From assembly GCA_021654635.1 (NCBI GenBank), contig AP025179.1, positions 4,712,001 through 4,776,000 of the forward strand: DNA of 64,000 bases, read 5' to 3'. The first letter of the stretch is position 1. The number at the start of each line of letters is the position of its first letter. This document shows positions 36,642-46,143 of this stretch, one piece after another. The notes beneath the pieces were generated by a model. It saw only the letters and a list, made by a program, of their open reading frames with translations, had not been told where the DNA came from and did no database searches. The DNA is from Mycobacterium kiyosense (GTDB taxonomy: Bacteria; Actinomycetota; Actinomycetes; Mycobacteriales; Mycobacteriaceae). Both the position numbers and the translations under genes were made by a program.

Positions 36642-36676
36642 AGCTGTCAACATAGGCACTGACTGCCACGACGTCA

Positions 36677-36696
36677 ATACATGACAGTTGTATGCT
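36677..36696. promoter_or_regulatory. TetR operator/promoter in DUF1214-TetR gap
   Basis: Inverted repeat ATACA-N7-TGTAT (36677-36693) overlapping a TATGCT -10 box (36691-36696) that lies seven bases before ATG 36704. The position over the promoter suggests autorepression by the TetR and control of the divergent DUF1214-sulfotransferase operon. Confidence 0.5.
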
Positions 36697-36703
36697 GACT
36701 GCC

Positions 36704-37309
36704 ATGGAACGTCCCACCCGTCTGATGGATCGCCGGCGGCAGGACGCACGGGCAGAGATCGTCGCCATCGCGCTTGACCTGTTCGTCCGCGACGGTTTCG
36801 AGGCGACGACCGTCGAGGCGATCGCGGGGGCCGCCGGGTGCGCCCCGCGCACGTTCTATCGGTACTTCGGATCCAAAGAAGACGTCATGTTCCACGACCT
36901 GCCGGATGTAATCGCTGGGCTTGGCACGCTTCTGGATGCCAAACTTGCAGCCGGAGTGGCCGAGTGGACCGCGGTGAGCGAGTCGTTGATCGACTTCATC
37001 GGGCGGTTCGATGCCTCCGACGTCCGCGCCGCGACCCAGCGAATGGACCTCTGGTTGCACGAGCCGGCGCTGCGAGCGCGCTACCTGCAATATGTCGCGC
37101 AAGCCGAAACCGTCGTCGTGGACTCGTTGTGCCGACACCGGGGCACCTCAGCGGACGAAGACGACGTCGCCAAGCTGATCGCGGTCGCCGCGGTCGGGGC
37201 GTACCGGGTCACCGTCAGCACCCACCGGGGTCGGGCACAACGCAGGCTCGGCGATCACCTTCGGGAGGCCCTCAGCACCCTGGGCGCCGGCCTCGCGGGA
37301 CTTCGTTAA
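36704..37309 (+). CDS. TetR-family regulator
   Basis: 201 residues. The N-terminus is basic (MERPTRLMDRRRQDARAEI), and the recognition helix region TTVEAIAGAAGCAPRTFYRYFGSKEDVMF lies at about 36-64, split by the turn. It is divergent from the DUF1214-sulfotransferase operon and probably controls it through the inverted repeat in the gap. ATG 36704 fits a leaderless message. The ligand is unknown. Confidence 0.85.
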   Translation: MERPTRLMDRRRQDARAEIVAIALDLFVRDGFEATTVEAIAGAAGCAPRTFYRYFGSKEDVMFHDLPDVIAGLGTLLDAKLAAGVAEWTAVSESLIDFIGRFDASDVRAATQRMDLWLHEPALRARYLQYVAQAETVVVDSLCRHRGTSADEDDVAKLIAVAAVGAYRVTVSTHRGRAQRRLGDHLREALSTLGAGLAGLR

Positions 37310-37396
37310 CCACGACCAATCGACGACTGCTGGGTCGGGTGCGCACCGAAACCGTTGTGCCACAGCGTCTGTTGATGACTACCCGGATCGCTGTCG

Positions 37397-38383
37397 TTAG
37401 CTTTGCCCCGTCCGCCGCCGGCGTAAGAATGTGCGTGAGTGGTGCAGTGGCCAATAGTCTTGGCCTTCACCTAAAGCTGTTTGCCCGTCGAAGTCCCATT
37501 CGACCAACGACCAGAAGGTAGTCAGCCAGGCATATCCCTGCCAATTGAACATATTCCGCACGCGGCCCGTCGCCGCCAGGCGCCGGCCCAGCGAATCGGT
37601 TGCTTCGACCCGATAGGTCGCCGGTCGACCGGATTCGTCTCGCTGGGTCACCGCGATCGTGTTGCCTTCGCCAAGCGTCAGATCGCCGTAGCGTCCGTCC
37701 CTCAGGTAGTAGCCGAGGATCATGTCTTCTGCGGTGCCGATCACCGGATCATCCTCAGGTTTGCGGAAACTCACCGCCAGGGCATGGAAGCTGCTGCGCT
37801 CGCCCACCGCCCAGACCATCTGGCCGCGCGGGTTGTTGACGATGTCGCGGATACCCCATGACCGATCGCGCTGAGCGACACAGTTCACGGCGATCACTTC
37901 TCCGTCCACACACAGGGTTCCGGTCATTCGCCCCGGCTGGTCATAATGGCCCTTGCCCCACTCTTGGAGGCCACTCGGGAAACCCGTGTCGTGCGGGGGA
38001 CAGTCGGCGACGAAGTCGAGGTCGACGGCCACGCCCGCGTTGAAGGCGGTCTGACCCCGATAGGTGAACCGGTAGTGGCGCAGTGGCTCGAGGAGTTCGA
38101 CGCGCAACCCGTTGGCCAGCTCGAAGTCGAACATCTGTGCGCCGCTGGGAGTTTGAAAGCCTTCGCCCCAGTCGTACAGCAGGCAGTCGTACGTCTCGCT
38201 CCCGCTGCCGTCCCAGGCCGCTACTCCGCCCACCGTATAGCCGATGTTGGGCCGGTGATACAGGTAGACAAACCCCGAGAGGTCGCGTTCGGGGACCATA
38301 AAGGAGAACCAGCTGGCCTCGTTCCAGAATGGCTCGCCGTGCGGTGCCGGGTGAAACAAGTCGTCTTCGGCGGTGATGCCCAT
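37397..38383 (-). CDS. AttH-like (DUF7064/7065-type) protein 1
   Basis: 328 residues, almost all beta strand, no signal peptide. FWNEASWFSFMVPERDLSGFVYLYHRPN (starts about 20) and, in the middle, RMTGTLCVDGE...RDRSWGIRDI recur in the copy at 53786-54772. The pattern resembles the two-lipocalin-like AttH/hydroxyneurosporene-hydratase fold recently split into DUF7064 and DUF7065, thought to bind isoprenoid-like lipids. It begins 30 bases after the PEP1 stop with a strong GAGGAG site, so it is in the same operon. The start ATG 38383 is clear. A carrier or a hydratase/isomerase for a hydrophobic substrate are both possible. Confidence 0.75.
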   Translation of the reverse strand: MGITAEDDLFHPAPHGEPFWNEASWFSFMVPERDLSGFVYLYHRPNIGYTVGGVAAWDGSGSETYDCLLYDWGEGFQTPSGAQMFDFELANGLRVELLEPLRHYRFTYRGQTAFNAGVAVDLDFVADCPPHDTGFPSGLQEWGKGHYDQPGRMTGTLCVDGEVIAVNCVAQRDRSWGIRDIVNNPRGQMVWAVGERSSFHALAVSFRKPEDDPVIGTAEDMILGYYLRDGRYGDLTLGEGNTIAVTQRDESGRPATYRVEATDSLGRRLAATGRVRNMFNWQGYAWLTTFWSLVEWDFDGQTALGEGQDYWPLHHSRTFLRRRRTGQS

Positions 38384-38412
38384 CGGCTCCTCCTCGTGAT
38401 GGTCGGATGTGG

Positions 38413-41017
38413 CTACGTGGCCCGTTCGAGAACCTCGACCGTGCCGCTGGCGCCGTCGACGCGGACCCGGTCGCCGGTGCGCAGGCTCCTGGTGCCGGTA
38501 CCGGTGTTCACGACGCACGGGATCCCCAACTCGCGGGCGACCACCGCGGCGTGGCTGAGCGTTCCGCCGATGTCGACCACCAGGGCCGACGAGATAAGCA
38601 TCGCCGACGCCCACGACGGATCGGTGGTCGCGGCGACGAGCACATCTCCCGGTTGCGCCTCAGCCAAACTCGGGTCGGTGATCACCCGCACGACGCCCTC
38701 AACGACACCGGCACTCGCGCCGATACCGGACAGATCGGCAGTGGATTCCCCGGGTTCGGCGGACGTTGTCCAGACCGGCTCGGGGCAGCCCCAGAACGCG
38801 GTCGGGATGTCAAAGGAGCGGTAGCGGACCTGCTCTGCCCGGCGCTCGGCAACCAAGGTGCGCGCATGGTCGGGGATGACACCGGAGATCTCGGCGGCGG
38901 TCAAATACATGACGTCATCCACGGTGTCGAGAGCTTGCGTCGCCACGAGAATCTCGCCGATGCGGCGGGCGGCTGCACGAGCGACGTCGAGTGAGCGCAG
39001 GAAGTTGGCTTTGCCGATGCCTCGCATGGGCATGTTGCGACGGGCCAGCCAGAGGATGAGCCGCGCCGCCGTACGGCTGAGGGGGTTGGGCATCCGCGAC
39101 AGCAGTTCGGCTTCCGCCGCCTTTCGCTCGACTGTTCGCCGCGCGGCGGTGCGACGAGGATCCTTGTCGTCCGGCTGGTTTCGGTAGATCTCGGCCAGCC
39201 GTCGGATGGGGGCCCGGATCTTCGCGCCACACGCGTCCGGCGATGTCGCCCTCCAACGTTCCGTGAAAACCGTGCCGGCGCAGGAACTCTTCCTCGGTCA
39301 GCCGGCCACGCCCGAGGTCCCATAGGTCGATGACCACTTCCGTTTCGGCGTGCTCGCCACCACCAGCGGTCAGCGCTCCGAAAGAGTCTGCCATGCCGGC
39401 GCGGGCGACGAGCTTGCGCAGCGCGTCGAAGACCGGTGGCACCCCGACAATGTTGCCCTGCGCCTGTAACGCGGTCGCTTGCCGGAAGCGTCGGTTAGCC
39501 TCGCGGAATTGTTCCTGCGCACCAACAAGATCCAACTTCGGGGCGCGGAGCACCTCCGCTGCCCACCATGGCGCAATCTCTTTGTTTTGTTTTACGAGAA
39601 CAGCTTTGGCGCGAGCAAAATTGCGCGGCATGTTCCACGCGACATGCGGGTAGCGGCGCCGGGTCGCGGCCTTCCTCATGCCCTCGGGCACGCTGCCCAG
39701 TAACTGCTCGGCAAGCATTTCACCGCTAGCGCCCGGAATCCGTTCGCCCATCGCATAAAACGCACTGACCGAGGCGACGGCGCGCCCGTAGGCGATCTGG
39801 ATGATCCGCTCATGCGGGTCGTCGGGAACCCCAGCGGACGAGCGCTCCAGCACTCCCATCTGGACGAAGCCGTAGCGGGCAGCGATCTCCGCGGCGGGAC
39901 CCCACACCGACCAGGTCAGCGGGGACAGCACACCCGGCGCGGCCTCACCGAGGTTGGCCGTGGAGTAGAACTGGGCGGGGTCGAGATCGCCGTGCAGGGT
40001 GCTGGGTGTGCCCAGGTCGGGGCGGTTGCTCCAGACGGTTTCGGGACGCGCCTGCAGTAGCAGCAGCGTGCCGTCGCGGTCGAGCGCCCATTCGACATCC
40101 ATCGGATGACCGAACGCGGTCTCGATCGTGGCGCCGAGTTCGGCGAGGGACCGGGCCTGCGATGCATCGAGACTGGGCTGAGCGCCGATGGCGGGGTCGA
40201 GTGGTTGCAACGTCACCTGGCCGGTGGCGCGGTCGAACGCATACTGAGCGGTCTGCTCGCTGATCCGCGTTTTCCTCGGTGCTGCCAGGTCGCCTTTGGC
40301 GAACCAAAACTGGTCGGACAGCACATCGCCGACCACCACACCCTCACCGAGTCCGTGCGCGGATTCGATGTAGATCAGCCCCCGGTATCCACTGACCGGC
40401 TCCAGGGTCATCATGACTCCGCCCGCAGCCGCCTCGACCATCCGCTGCACCACGACGCCCATGGCCGTATGGTCGGCGTCGACCTCGAAGCGGCCCCGGT
40501 ATCCGATCGCACCGGCGTTGTAGAGACTGGCCCAGCATCGCTTGATCTGTTGGTGTAGCGCATCTCGGCCCTGCACCCACAGGTAGGTGTCATGCTGGCC
40601 GGCGAAGGACGCGGCAGCGGTGTCCTCCGCGATGCCACTGGATCTCACGGCGACGGGCCCATTTCCGATCTCGGCGTAGGCGGCGTCTATCGCGGCGACC
40701 AGATCGACCGGTAGCCGCACCGCGGAGATCAATTCGCGGATCGCCGTTGACTTGTTCTCGTCGTTGAGATCTTGGCGCGCAAGCACTTCGGCGATTCGCG
40801 GCCCGATACCGGCGGCTGCGATCACGCTGCGGTAGGCGTCGGCAGTGACCACGAAACCGGCAGGTACCGGCAAACCGAGTTGAATCAGCGCATACAGGCC
40901 TTTGGCTTTGCCGCCGACTTGGTCTGTACGTTCGGGCGAGCATTGCGCCAGCGGGAGGACGACAGGCCGGGACGACTCGAGGCCATCCCTGAACTGCTGC
41001 GCGTCGTCTCCGTCCAT
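38413..41017 (-). CDS. PEP-synthase/rifampicin-phosphotransferase-like protein PEP1, frame-broken
   Basis: About 867 residues once one base is removed at about 39208-39216 (GGGCCCCC run). The ATP-grasp (PPDK N) domain has VGGKAKGLYALIQLGLPVPA and VAVRSSGIAEDTAAASFAGQ and ends LLLLQARPETVW. The middle domain starts at STANLGEAAPGVLSPLTWS and holds RRHGFHGTLEGDIAGRVWRE. The swivelling His domain has TLSHAAVVARELGIPCVV. The order matches rifampicin phosphotransferase and PEP synthase: ATP phosphorylates the His, which passes phosphate to a substrate in the middle domain. The substrate is unknown. An AttH-like gene follows in the same operon. ATG 41017 is chosen; GTG 41032 is possible. Confidence 0.82.
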
Positions 41018-41062
41018 GGCGTGGTCCCTCACTCTGCGTCCACTCTGACCCGAACAGAGCTA

Positions 41063-41074
41063 ACTGTACACAGT
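41063..41074. promoter_or_regulatory. Inverted repeat in PEP1-TetR gap
   Basis: ACTGT-AC-ACAGT (41063-41074) between the divergent PEP1 and TetR genes, 46 bases from ATG 41017 and 68 from ATG 41142. Likely the operator of the adjacent TetR. Confidence 0.45.
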
Positions 41075-41141
41075 GTGGATAGATCCGTCGTCGGCGGGTT
41101 ACGCTCGGGTGGACGTGTACGTCCGAATCCCAGGAGGGACC

Positions 41142-41840
41142 ATGGCGGTGCGGCAGCACCAACGCGCGCGCCCGGGACCGAAGCCACGGCTCAACCGGGA
41201 CGAGATCGTCAGCGAGGCGCTGCAGATCCTGGCGGTCGATGGACCCGATCAACTTTCGTTGCGTCGGCTCGCAGCTCGGCTCGGCGTCACGGCCCGCACG
41301 TTGTACGGCTATTTCGACTCCAAGGAATCGCTGGAGTCGGCCCTGGTGCGGCGTGTCATGCCGGTGCCGCCGGCACTGGATCCGGCTCAACCATGGCATC
41401 AGCAGCTTCGCTCCTACGTTCTGCGAATTCATGACGCCTTCGTCGAGCAGCCCGGGGCAGCCCAGCTTTTCGCGGCGCGTTCGGCACGCAGCAGCGCAAT
41501 GGACCAGGTACGCGAATATCTGTTGACGCTCTTGGTGGATGGCGGTCTGAGCCATGCCGACGCAATCGCCGCCCTGGGCACTCTAAGTCGCTACCTGATG
41601 GGCTGTGTCGTCATAGAAGCGCAGCGTCATGCCGAGGCCGACGTCATGGCCGGTCGGTTCGCCGGGCTTTCTCCTGAGATGTTCCCCGTGCTGGCGTCCT
41701 TCGCCGACGAATACGACGGGCGCGACTCGGAGGAATCGACGCGATATGGCTTAGACCTGATCCTGACAGGACTGCGGGATGTGGCGAATCGTCAAGCGCC
41801 AAGTGGCCGGACCAACGGCGCTTTGCCGGCCCGGGACTAA
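41142..41840 (+). CDS. TetR-family regulator (C-terminal TetR_C type)
   Basis: 232 residues. The N-terminus RPGPKPRLNRDEIVSEALQI leads into the recognition helix LGVTARTLYGYFDSKESL (about 52-70). The Trp/Gln-rich ligand domain (DPAQPWHQQLRSYV) is of the tetracycline-repressor C-terminal type. AGGAGG seven bases before ATG 41142 sets the start. It is divergent from the PEP1-AttH operon and probably represses it. It is closely similar to the converging TetR at 41837-42493 (shared TLYGYF/TLYGFF and SWRDQL/PWHQQL patterns), suggesting duplication together with PEP1/PEP2. Confidence 0.85.
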   Translation: MAVRQHQRARPGPKPRLNRDEIVSEALQILAVDGPDQLSLRRLAARLGVTARTLYGYFDSKESLESALVRRVMPVPPALDPAQPWHQQLRSYVLRIHDAFVEQPGAAQLFAARSARSSAMDQVREYLLTLLVDGGLSHADAIAALGTLSRYLMGCVVIEAQRHAEADVMAGRFAGLSPEMFPVLASFADEYDGRDSEESTRYGLDLILTGLRDVANRQAPSGRTNGALPARD

Positions 41841-42493
41841 TCAGTACGCCCGGCGTCCATGGTGTCGAGGACGGCGTTGACACCATATTCGAATGCGCGT
41901 TCCGACCAGTGCTGCGCATACTCGCCGGCCATCGCGGTCAGGTGTGGGTAGTCGTCCGGCGAGAGCTTGCCCAACCGTTCGTAGGCGTGATCGTTCAGGC
42001 CGATGTTCCTGGCGCGGGCTCCCACGGCGAAACCCAGCGTCAGCGCCACCAGGCTGCCAAGACCGTCGACCGCGGTGCGGTCGTCGATGCCGGCGTTGCG
42101 CAGGATCCCCAGCAGGCCATCGCGTTGCCTGTCGGCGCTGGGCGCCTCGTCGTCTTGAAAGCCGAGCAGTTCGATGAGACCGGGATGCTCGCGCAACGCG
42201 GTCCGCAATTTTCCCAACTCGGTCTTCAGCTGGTCCCGCCAACTCAGCGCCGGGTCCGGCGCGGGCGCTATGGAACCCATTGCGTGCGTGCCCAATTGAG
42301 AAACCAGGTCGTCTTTGCTCTCGAAAAAGCCGTACAACGTCATCACGCCGATGTCCGCGGCTTCGGCGAGCCGGCGCATGCTCAGCGCCGCCAGCCCCTC
42401 CCGATCGACGATCGTGAGTGCGGCGTCGAGGATCTCGCCCTTGCTGATGACGCGCCGCCGCCGGCGCGCCGAGGCGGCCCTCGCTGACGTCAT
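41837..42493 (-). CDS. TetR-family regulator (C-terminal TetR_C type)
   Basis: 218 residues. The basic start ARAASARRRRRVISKGEILD leads to AADIGVMTLYGFFESKDDL as recognition region. ATG 42493 is taken; the longer open frame upstream is a shadow. It is divergent from PEP2 with two tandem CGTAC-N4-GTACG repeats in the gap, its likely operators. It converges with the previous TetR with a four-base overlap of the stops. The two regulators flank the point where PEP1 and PEP2 face away from each other. Confidence 0.85.
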   Translation of the reverse strand: MTSARAASARRRRRVISKGEILDAALTIVDREGLAALSMRRLAEAADIGVMTLYGFFESKDDLVSQLGTHAMGSIAPAPDPALSWRDQLKTELGKLRTALREHPGLIELLGFQDDEAPSADRQRDGLLGILRNAGIDDRTAVDGLGSLVALTLGFAVGARARNIGLNDHAYERLGKLSPDDYPHLTAMAGEYAQHWSERAFEYGVNAVLDTMDAGRTD

Positions 42494-42539
42494 CTGCTTC
42501 CTCCGGCCCTTGACGCGAATTCCGTCACAGCGTAGCGTC

Positions 42540-42572
42540 CGTACGCATGTACGTAAACCGTACGTTTGTACG
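42540..42572. promoter_or_regulatory. Tandem TetR operator upstream of PEP2
   Basis: Two perfect inverted repeats, CGTAC-GCAT-GTACG (42540-42553) and CGTAC-GTTT-GTACG (42559-42572), 19 bases centre to centre, so on nearly the same helix face. They lie between the divergent TetR and PEP2 starts, about 30-60 bases before ATG 42601. Confidence 0.6.
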
Positions 42573-42600
42573 TGCCAGCGCCGACCCTCAGGAGAAGACG

Positions 42601-45214
42601 ATGCCCCGCTATGTCGTCGGCTTGGCGGACTGCTCAGGCGAGCGAGCAGCGGAGGTCGGCGGGAAGGCGGCCGGGCTGGGCGCGTTGCTGGCGGCGGGCA
42701 TGCCGGTGCCCACGGGCTTCGCGGTGACCACCTCGGCCTACCGGGACTCAATTGCGGCCATCCGCAGTGCAATCGAAGCGATTGCAGCGGTGCCCGAAAT
42801 CAGCGACGACGACGCATCTGTACGACTGCGCGCGCTGTTCGAGGAGCTGCCGCCGCCCGAGGCAGTAGCAGCTCAGTTGCGGGAGGCCTACCTGGCCCTG
42901 GATCCTGCTGGCACCGCGCTGGTCGCGGTCCGGTCCAGCGCCACCGCCGAGGATATGGCAGACGCGTCATTCGCCGGTCAACAAGACACCTACCTCGGCA
43001 TCCGCGGGGTGGATTCGGTCATCACCCACGTCGCACGGTGCTGGGGAAGCCTGTTCACCCCGCACGCGATCGGCTACCGGCGCCGCTTCGAGGTCCCCGT
43101 CGACGATCTCGCCATGGCGGTGGTGGTGCAACAGCTGGTGGACGCGCAAGCGGCCGGCGTGATGATGTCGCTGGATCCTGTTACCGGCGACCGCGCAACG
43201 GTTTTCATCTCCGCGGCACACGGCCTCGGCGAAGGCGTCGTGGTCGGCGACGTCGAGTCGGACAGCATCTGGGTCGACAAGGACGGTCCGTCGGTCATTC
43301 GCCTGGAATCGGCGCACCAGACAGAGTCCTACCGCTACGACGTCGACGGCCGCGTGCGCCGGCAGCCGCTGGCTGCCGAACTGCAAGACCAGCCTGCGAT
43401 TTCGCCCCGGGAGGCGATCGAGCTGGCGTGCATCGCGATTCGGATGGAACAACGGCAGGGTCGCCCGCAAGACCTCGAATGGGCGATCGACCTCGACGAC
43501 ACGGGCTCACGCAGAATCTGGCTGCTGCAGTCGCGTCCCGAGACGGTGTGGGCAAACCGAACCACCGCGGACCGCCCGCCCGCCCTACACGGCCCGACCC
43601 GACCCGACACCACCTGGACCACCACCAACGTCGGCGAATCGGTGCCCGGAATCCCGACTCCGCTGGGTTGGTCGATGTGGTCGGTGGCCGGCGAAATCGC
43701 CATGCGTTCGGCGTTTCACGCGATCGGCGCGCTCTCGCGTGACGAACTCGCCATACCGGCCGCGCCACAAGACCGTCTGCTCGGCATATTCCTCGGGCAC
43801 GCAGCGCTGAGCGTCAGCCTGCTGTGTGAGTGGGCCGAACGGGTACCGGGAACCGACCCCGTCACCATGTGCGAACAGATCTTCTCGGCGCGGCCGCGAG
43901 ACTACGTACCGCGCAGCCAGAAGCGGTACTACCCACGGGTGGCCCTCAAGGCCGGGGTACCTATGTTCCGCGTCAAGTCGATGGTGCTGCGCGACCGCGC
44001 CGACGCCGAGGCATTTCGGTCGAAAAGCCTTCGCGCGCTTGCCAGCTCCGACGACGAGACCACTCGTCGTATTCTTGCGGAGGCGCTCGAAATCCACCGG
44101 CGTTGCCTTTCGACGCAGACCCTGCTCACGATGGCGGTCTGCCAGCCCATCACCGACGCATTGCTACGGATCGCGGCCAGCGTAGGGTTCTCCGGCGAGG
44201 AATTGATGGCGGGCTACGGTGGGCACGACGAAACCGCAGCGGTCACCGACATGTGGGCGTGCTCGCGCGGCAAGCTGGACCTCGACACGTTCCTGGCCAG
44301 ACACGGATTCCACGCCTGGCAGGAGGGTGAGCTCTCGGCCCGCAGCTGGCGGGAAGACCCCACGCCGGTACGCAATCTCATCGAAAGCTACCGGGCACGC
44401 GGCGACGAGGCCGACCCGGCCATCGCCGAGTGGTTGCGGATGGCGGCCCGGGAAAGGCTGGAGCGGCAATTCCTGTCCGCGCTACCCCGCACGCGAAAGC
44501 CGTTGGGCCAGTTGTTACTTCGCATGGCTCGCTCGTATGTTCCCCTGCGGGGAATTGCCAAAGGGTCGTTCGTCCAATCGCTCGATGTGGTTCGCGCGGC
44601 GGCGCGCCGACTCGGCACTCTGCTGCGCGACCGCGGCGTACTGGCCGAGAGCGACGACATCTTCTACCTGACTCTGCCCGAGCTGCGCGGCGGGTTGCCG
44701 GCCGACGTGCGCGCGGTAATCACCGAGCGCAAGCGCGAACGTGCCAGTTATGCAGCGCTCGAATTACCCACCGTGTGGGTTGGCGAAGCGGCCCCGACGC
44801 AGACCACACCCATCGCCGACGACGACATGATCGTCGGCTCCGGGGCCAGTCCAGGCGTCGTCGAGGGACGGGCACGAGTGGTGACGCATCCCGACCACGC
44901 TCACATCGCCGAGGGCGAGATCCTGATCGCCCACAACACGGACCCCAGCTGGGCGTCGTTGATGTTCCTCTCGTCGGGGCTGGTGGCTGATATCGGCGGC
45001 GTCATGTCGCACACGGCGATCGTCGCCAGGGAACTCAGCCTCCCCCTGCGTGGTCAACACGAAATCCGCCAGCAAGGCGGTGCGGACCGGCGACCTCATT
45101 CGCGTCAACGGAGCGCGCGGCACCGTGGAAATACTCGAGCGATTCTCAACGCCGCCAACGACCGTCGAAACCCAGTCATTACCAACATCGCCGAGCGGAC
45201 GGGACGCCAGATGA
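42601..45214 (+). CDS. PEP-synthase/rifampicin-phosphotransferase-like protein PEP2, frame-broken
   Basis: About 870 residues after removing one C from a five-C run at about 45042-45046. The ATP-grasp domain has VGGKAAGLGALLAAGMPVPT and VAVRSSATAEDMADASFAGQ, closing with WLLQSRPETVW. The middle domain opens with TTNVGESVPGIPTPLGWSMW and holds ARHGFHAWQEGELSARSWRE. The His domain reads VMSHTAIVARELSLPCVVNT and, in the corrected frame, RTGDLIRVNGARGTVEILE. Uncorrected, the frame runs straight into the next gene and mimics a 1,180-residue fusion. ATG 42601 has GGAGAAG upstream. The ATGA overlap with the AttH-like gene shows tight coupling. Confidence 0.82.
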
Positions 45215-46140
45215 CCATCAACGAGATAACAAGCACCGTGCAGGCTGCCGAATACCAGCGCGACCCGATCTGGGGCGCCATGAGCCATCCCGCGCTCGAC
45301 AGCATCGCGGAAGGCTGCGCACCGTGGAAAGACCACATTTACATCGCCTTTTGGGATCCCACCCACGAGGCTTACGGGTTTTTGCACTGGAACTCATCGC
45401 CCAACCACGACACCACCAAGGTCCAGGCAAACATCTCGCTGCGCGGACAGCAGATCGACATCATCGAGGGACTCCGTCCGCAGACGGATCATTTCAGTAG
45501 TGACTCAGCCGAATTCGACCTCAAAAGCGAGATCAGGTACCACCACGAGCGACTTTCGGGGACGCTCACCATGGCGCCCCGCTTTTCGATCATCGACTTC
45601 GGCCCGGGCGGTTCGCTTCCGCCCCTCGGTGACAACGAACCCCTCCAGCACTTCGAGCACGGTCTCACCGTCACCGGACGGCTCACCCTCGACGGCGCGA
45701 GTCACGACATCGATGCAGTCGGATTCCGCACTCGCACTTGGGGTTACCGGGATGACTCGCAGCAGTTCGCCGAGTACTTCTTCCTTTGGGCGACCTACGA
45801 AGATTATGCGGTCGGCTTCATCAAGCAGCTGCACCCGGACGGCAGCCAGCGAACGGGCGGCGGGCTGGTCCGTGACGGTGCCGTGCAGACCATCGTCGAT
45901 GCCCACCTACCGAAGAACCGGGCGGGTTTCGCCCAACGGGTCATCGTCGAACTGGACGACGGCACCGAAGTGACGCTGCAGCGCGGCGAGCGGGTCTGGG
46001 GCGGCTGGTGCCCGATCGGTCTACCCGAACGGAATGGTCCCGCCTTCAGCGCCTACGACGAGATCGTCGACTGGACCGGACCCGGCGGCGAAGTGGGCTT
46101 CGGACTCTCCGAATACGGCCAGATTCGCAACGTGTACTGA
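45211..46140 (+). CDS. AttH-like (DUF7064/7065-type) protein 2
   Basis: 309 residues of mainly beta structure. GFLHWNSSPNHDTTKVQANI and the GLTVTGRLTLDGA...DAVGFRTRTWGYRD core match the second half of the other AttH-like proteins in the window (tracts of R-x-x-(S/T)-W-G-x-R-D). Its end, GPGGEVGFGLSEYGQIRN, resembles that of the partial gene at the right edge (WDGEIGYGHTERS), so these two form one subtype. It is translationally coupled to PEP2 and converges with PEP3 (three bases apart). Binding or modifying the substrate phosphorylated by PEP2 is a plausible role, but only inferred. Confidence 0.75.
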   Translation: MTINEITSTVQAAEYQRDPIWGAMSHPALDSIAEGCAPWKDHIYIAFWDPTHEAYGFLHWNSSPNHDTTKVQANISLRGQQIDIIEGLRPQTDHFSSDSAEFDLKSEIRYHHERLSGTLTMAPRFSIIDFGPGGSLPPLGDNEPLQHFEHGLTVTGRLTLDGASHDIDAVGFRTRTWGYRDDSQQFAEYFFLWATYEDYAVGFIKQLHPDGSQRTGGGLVRDGAVQTIVDAHLPKNRAGFAQRVIVELDDGTEVTLQRGERVWGGWCPIGLPERNGPAFSAYDEIVDWTGPGGEVGFGLSEYGQIRNVY

Positions 46141-46143
46141 CGC

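Noticed and set aside
39183-39216. Two separate PEP1 genes (41017-39200 and 39093-38413)
   Set aside because: One extra base in a GGGCCCCC run explains the break; the joined protein matches PEP2 throughout.
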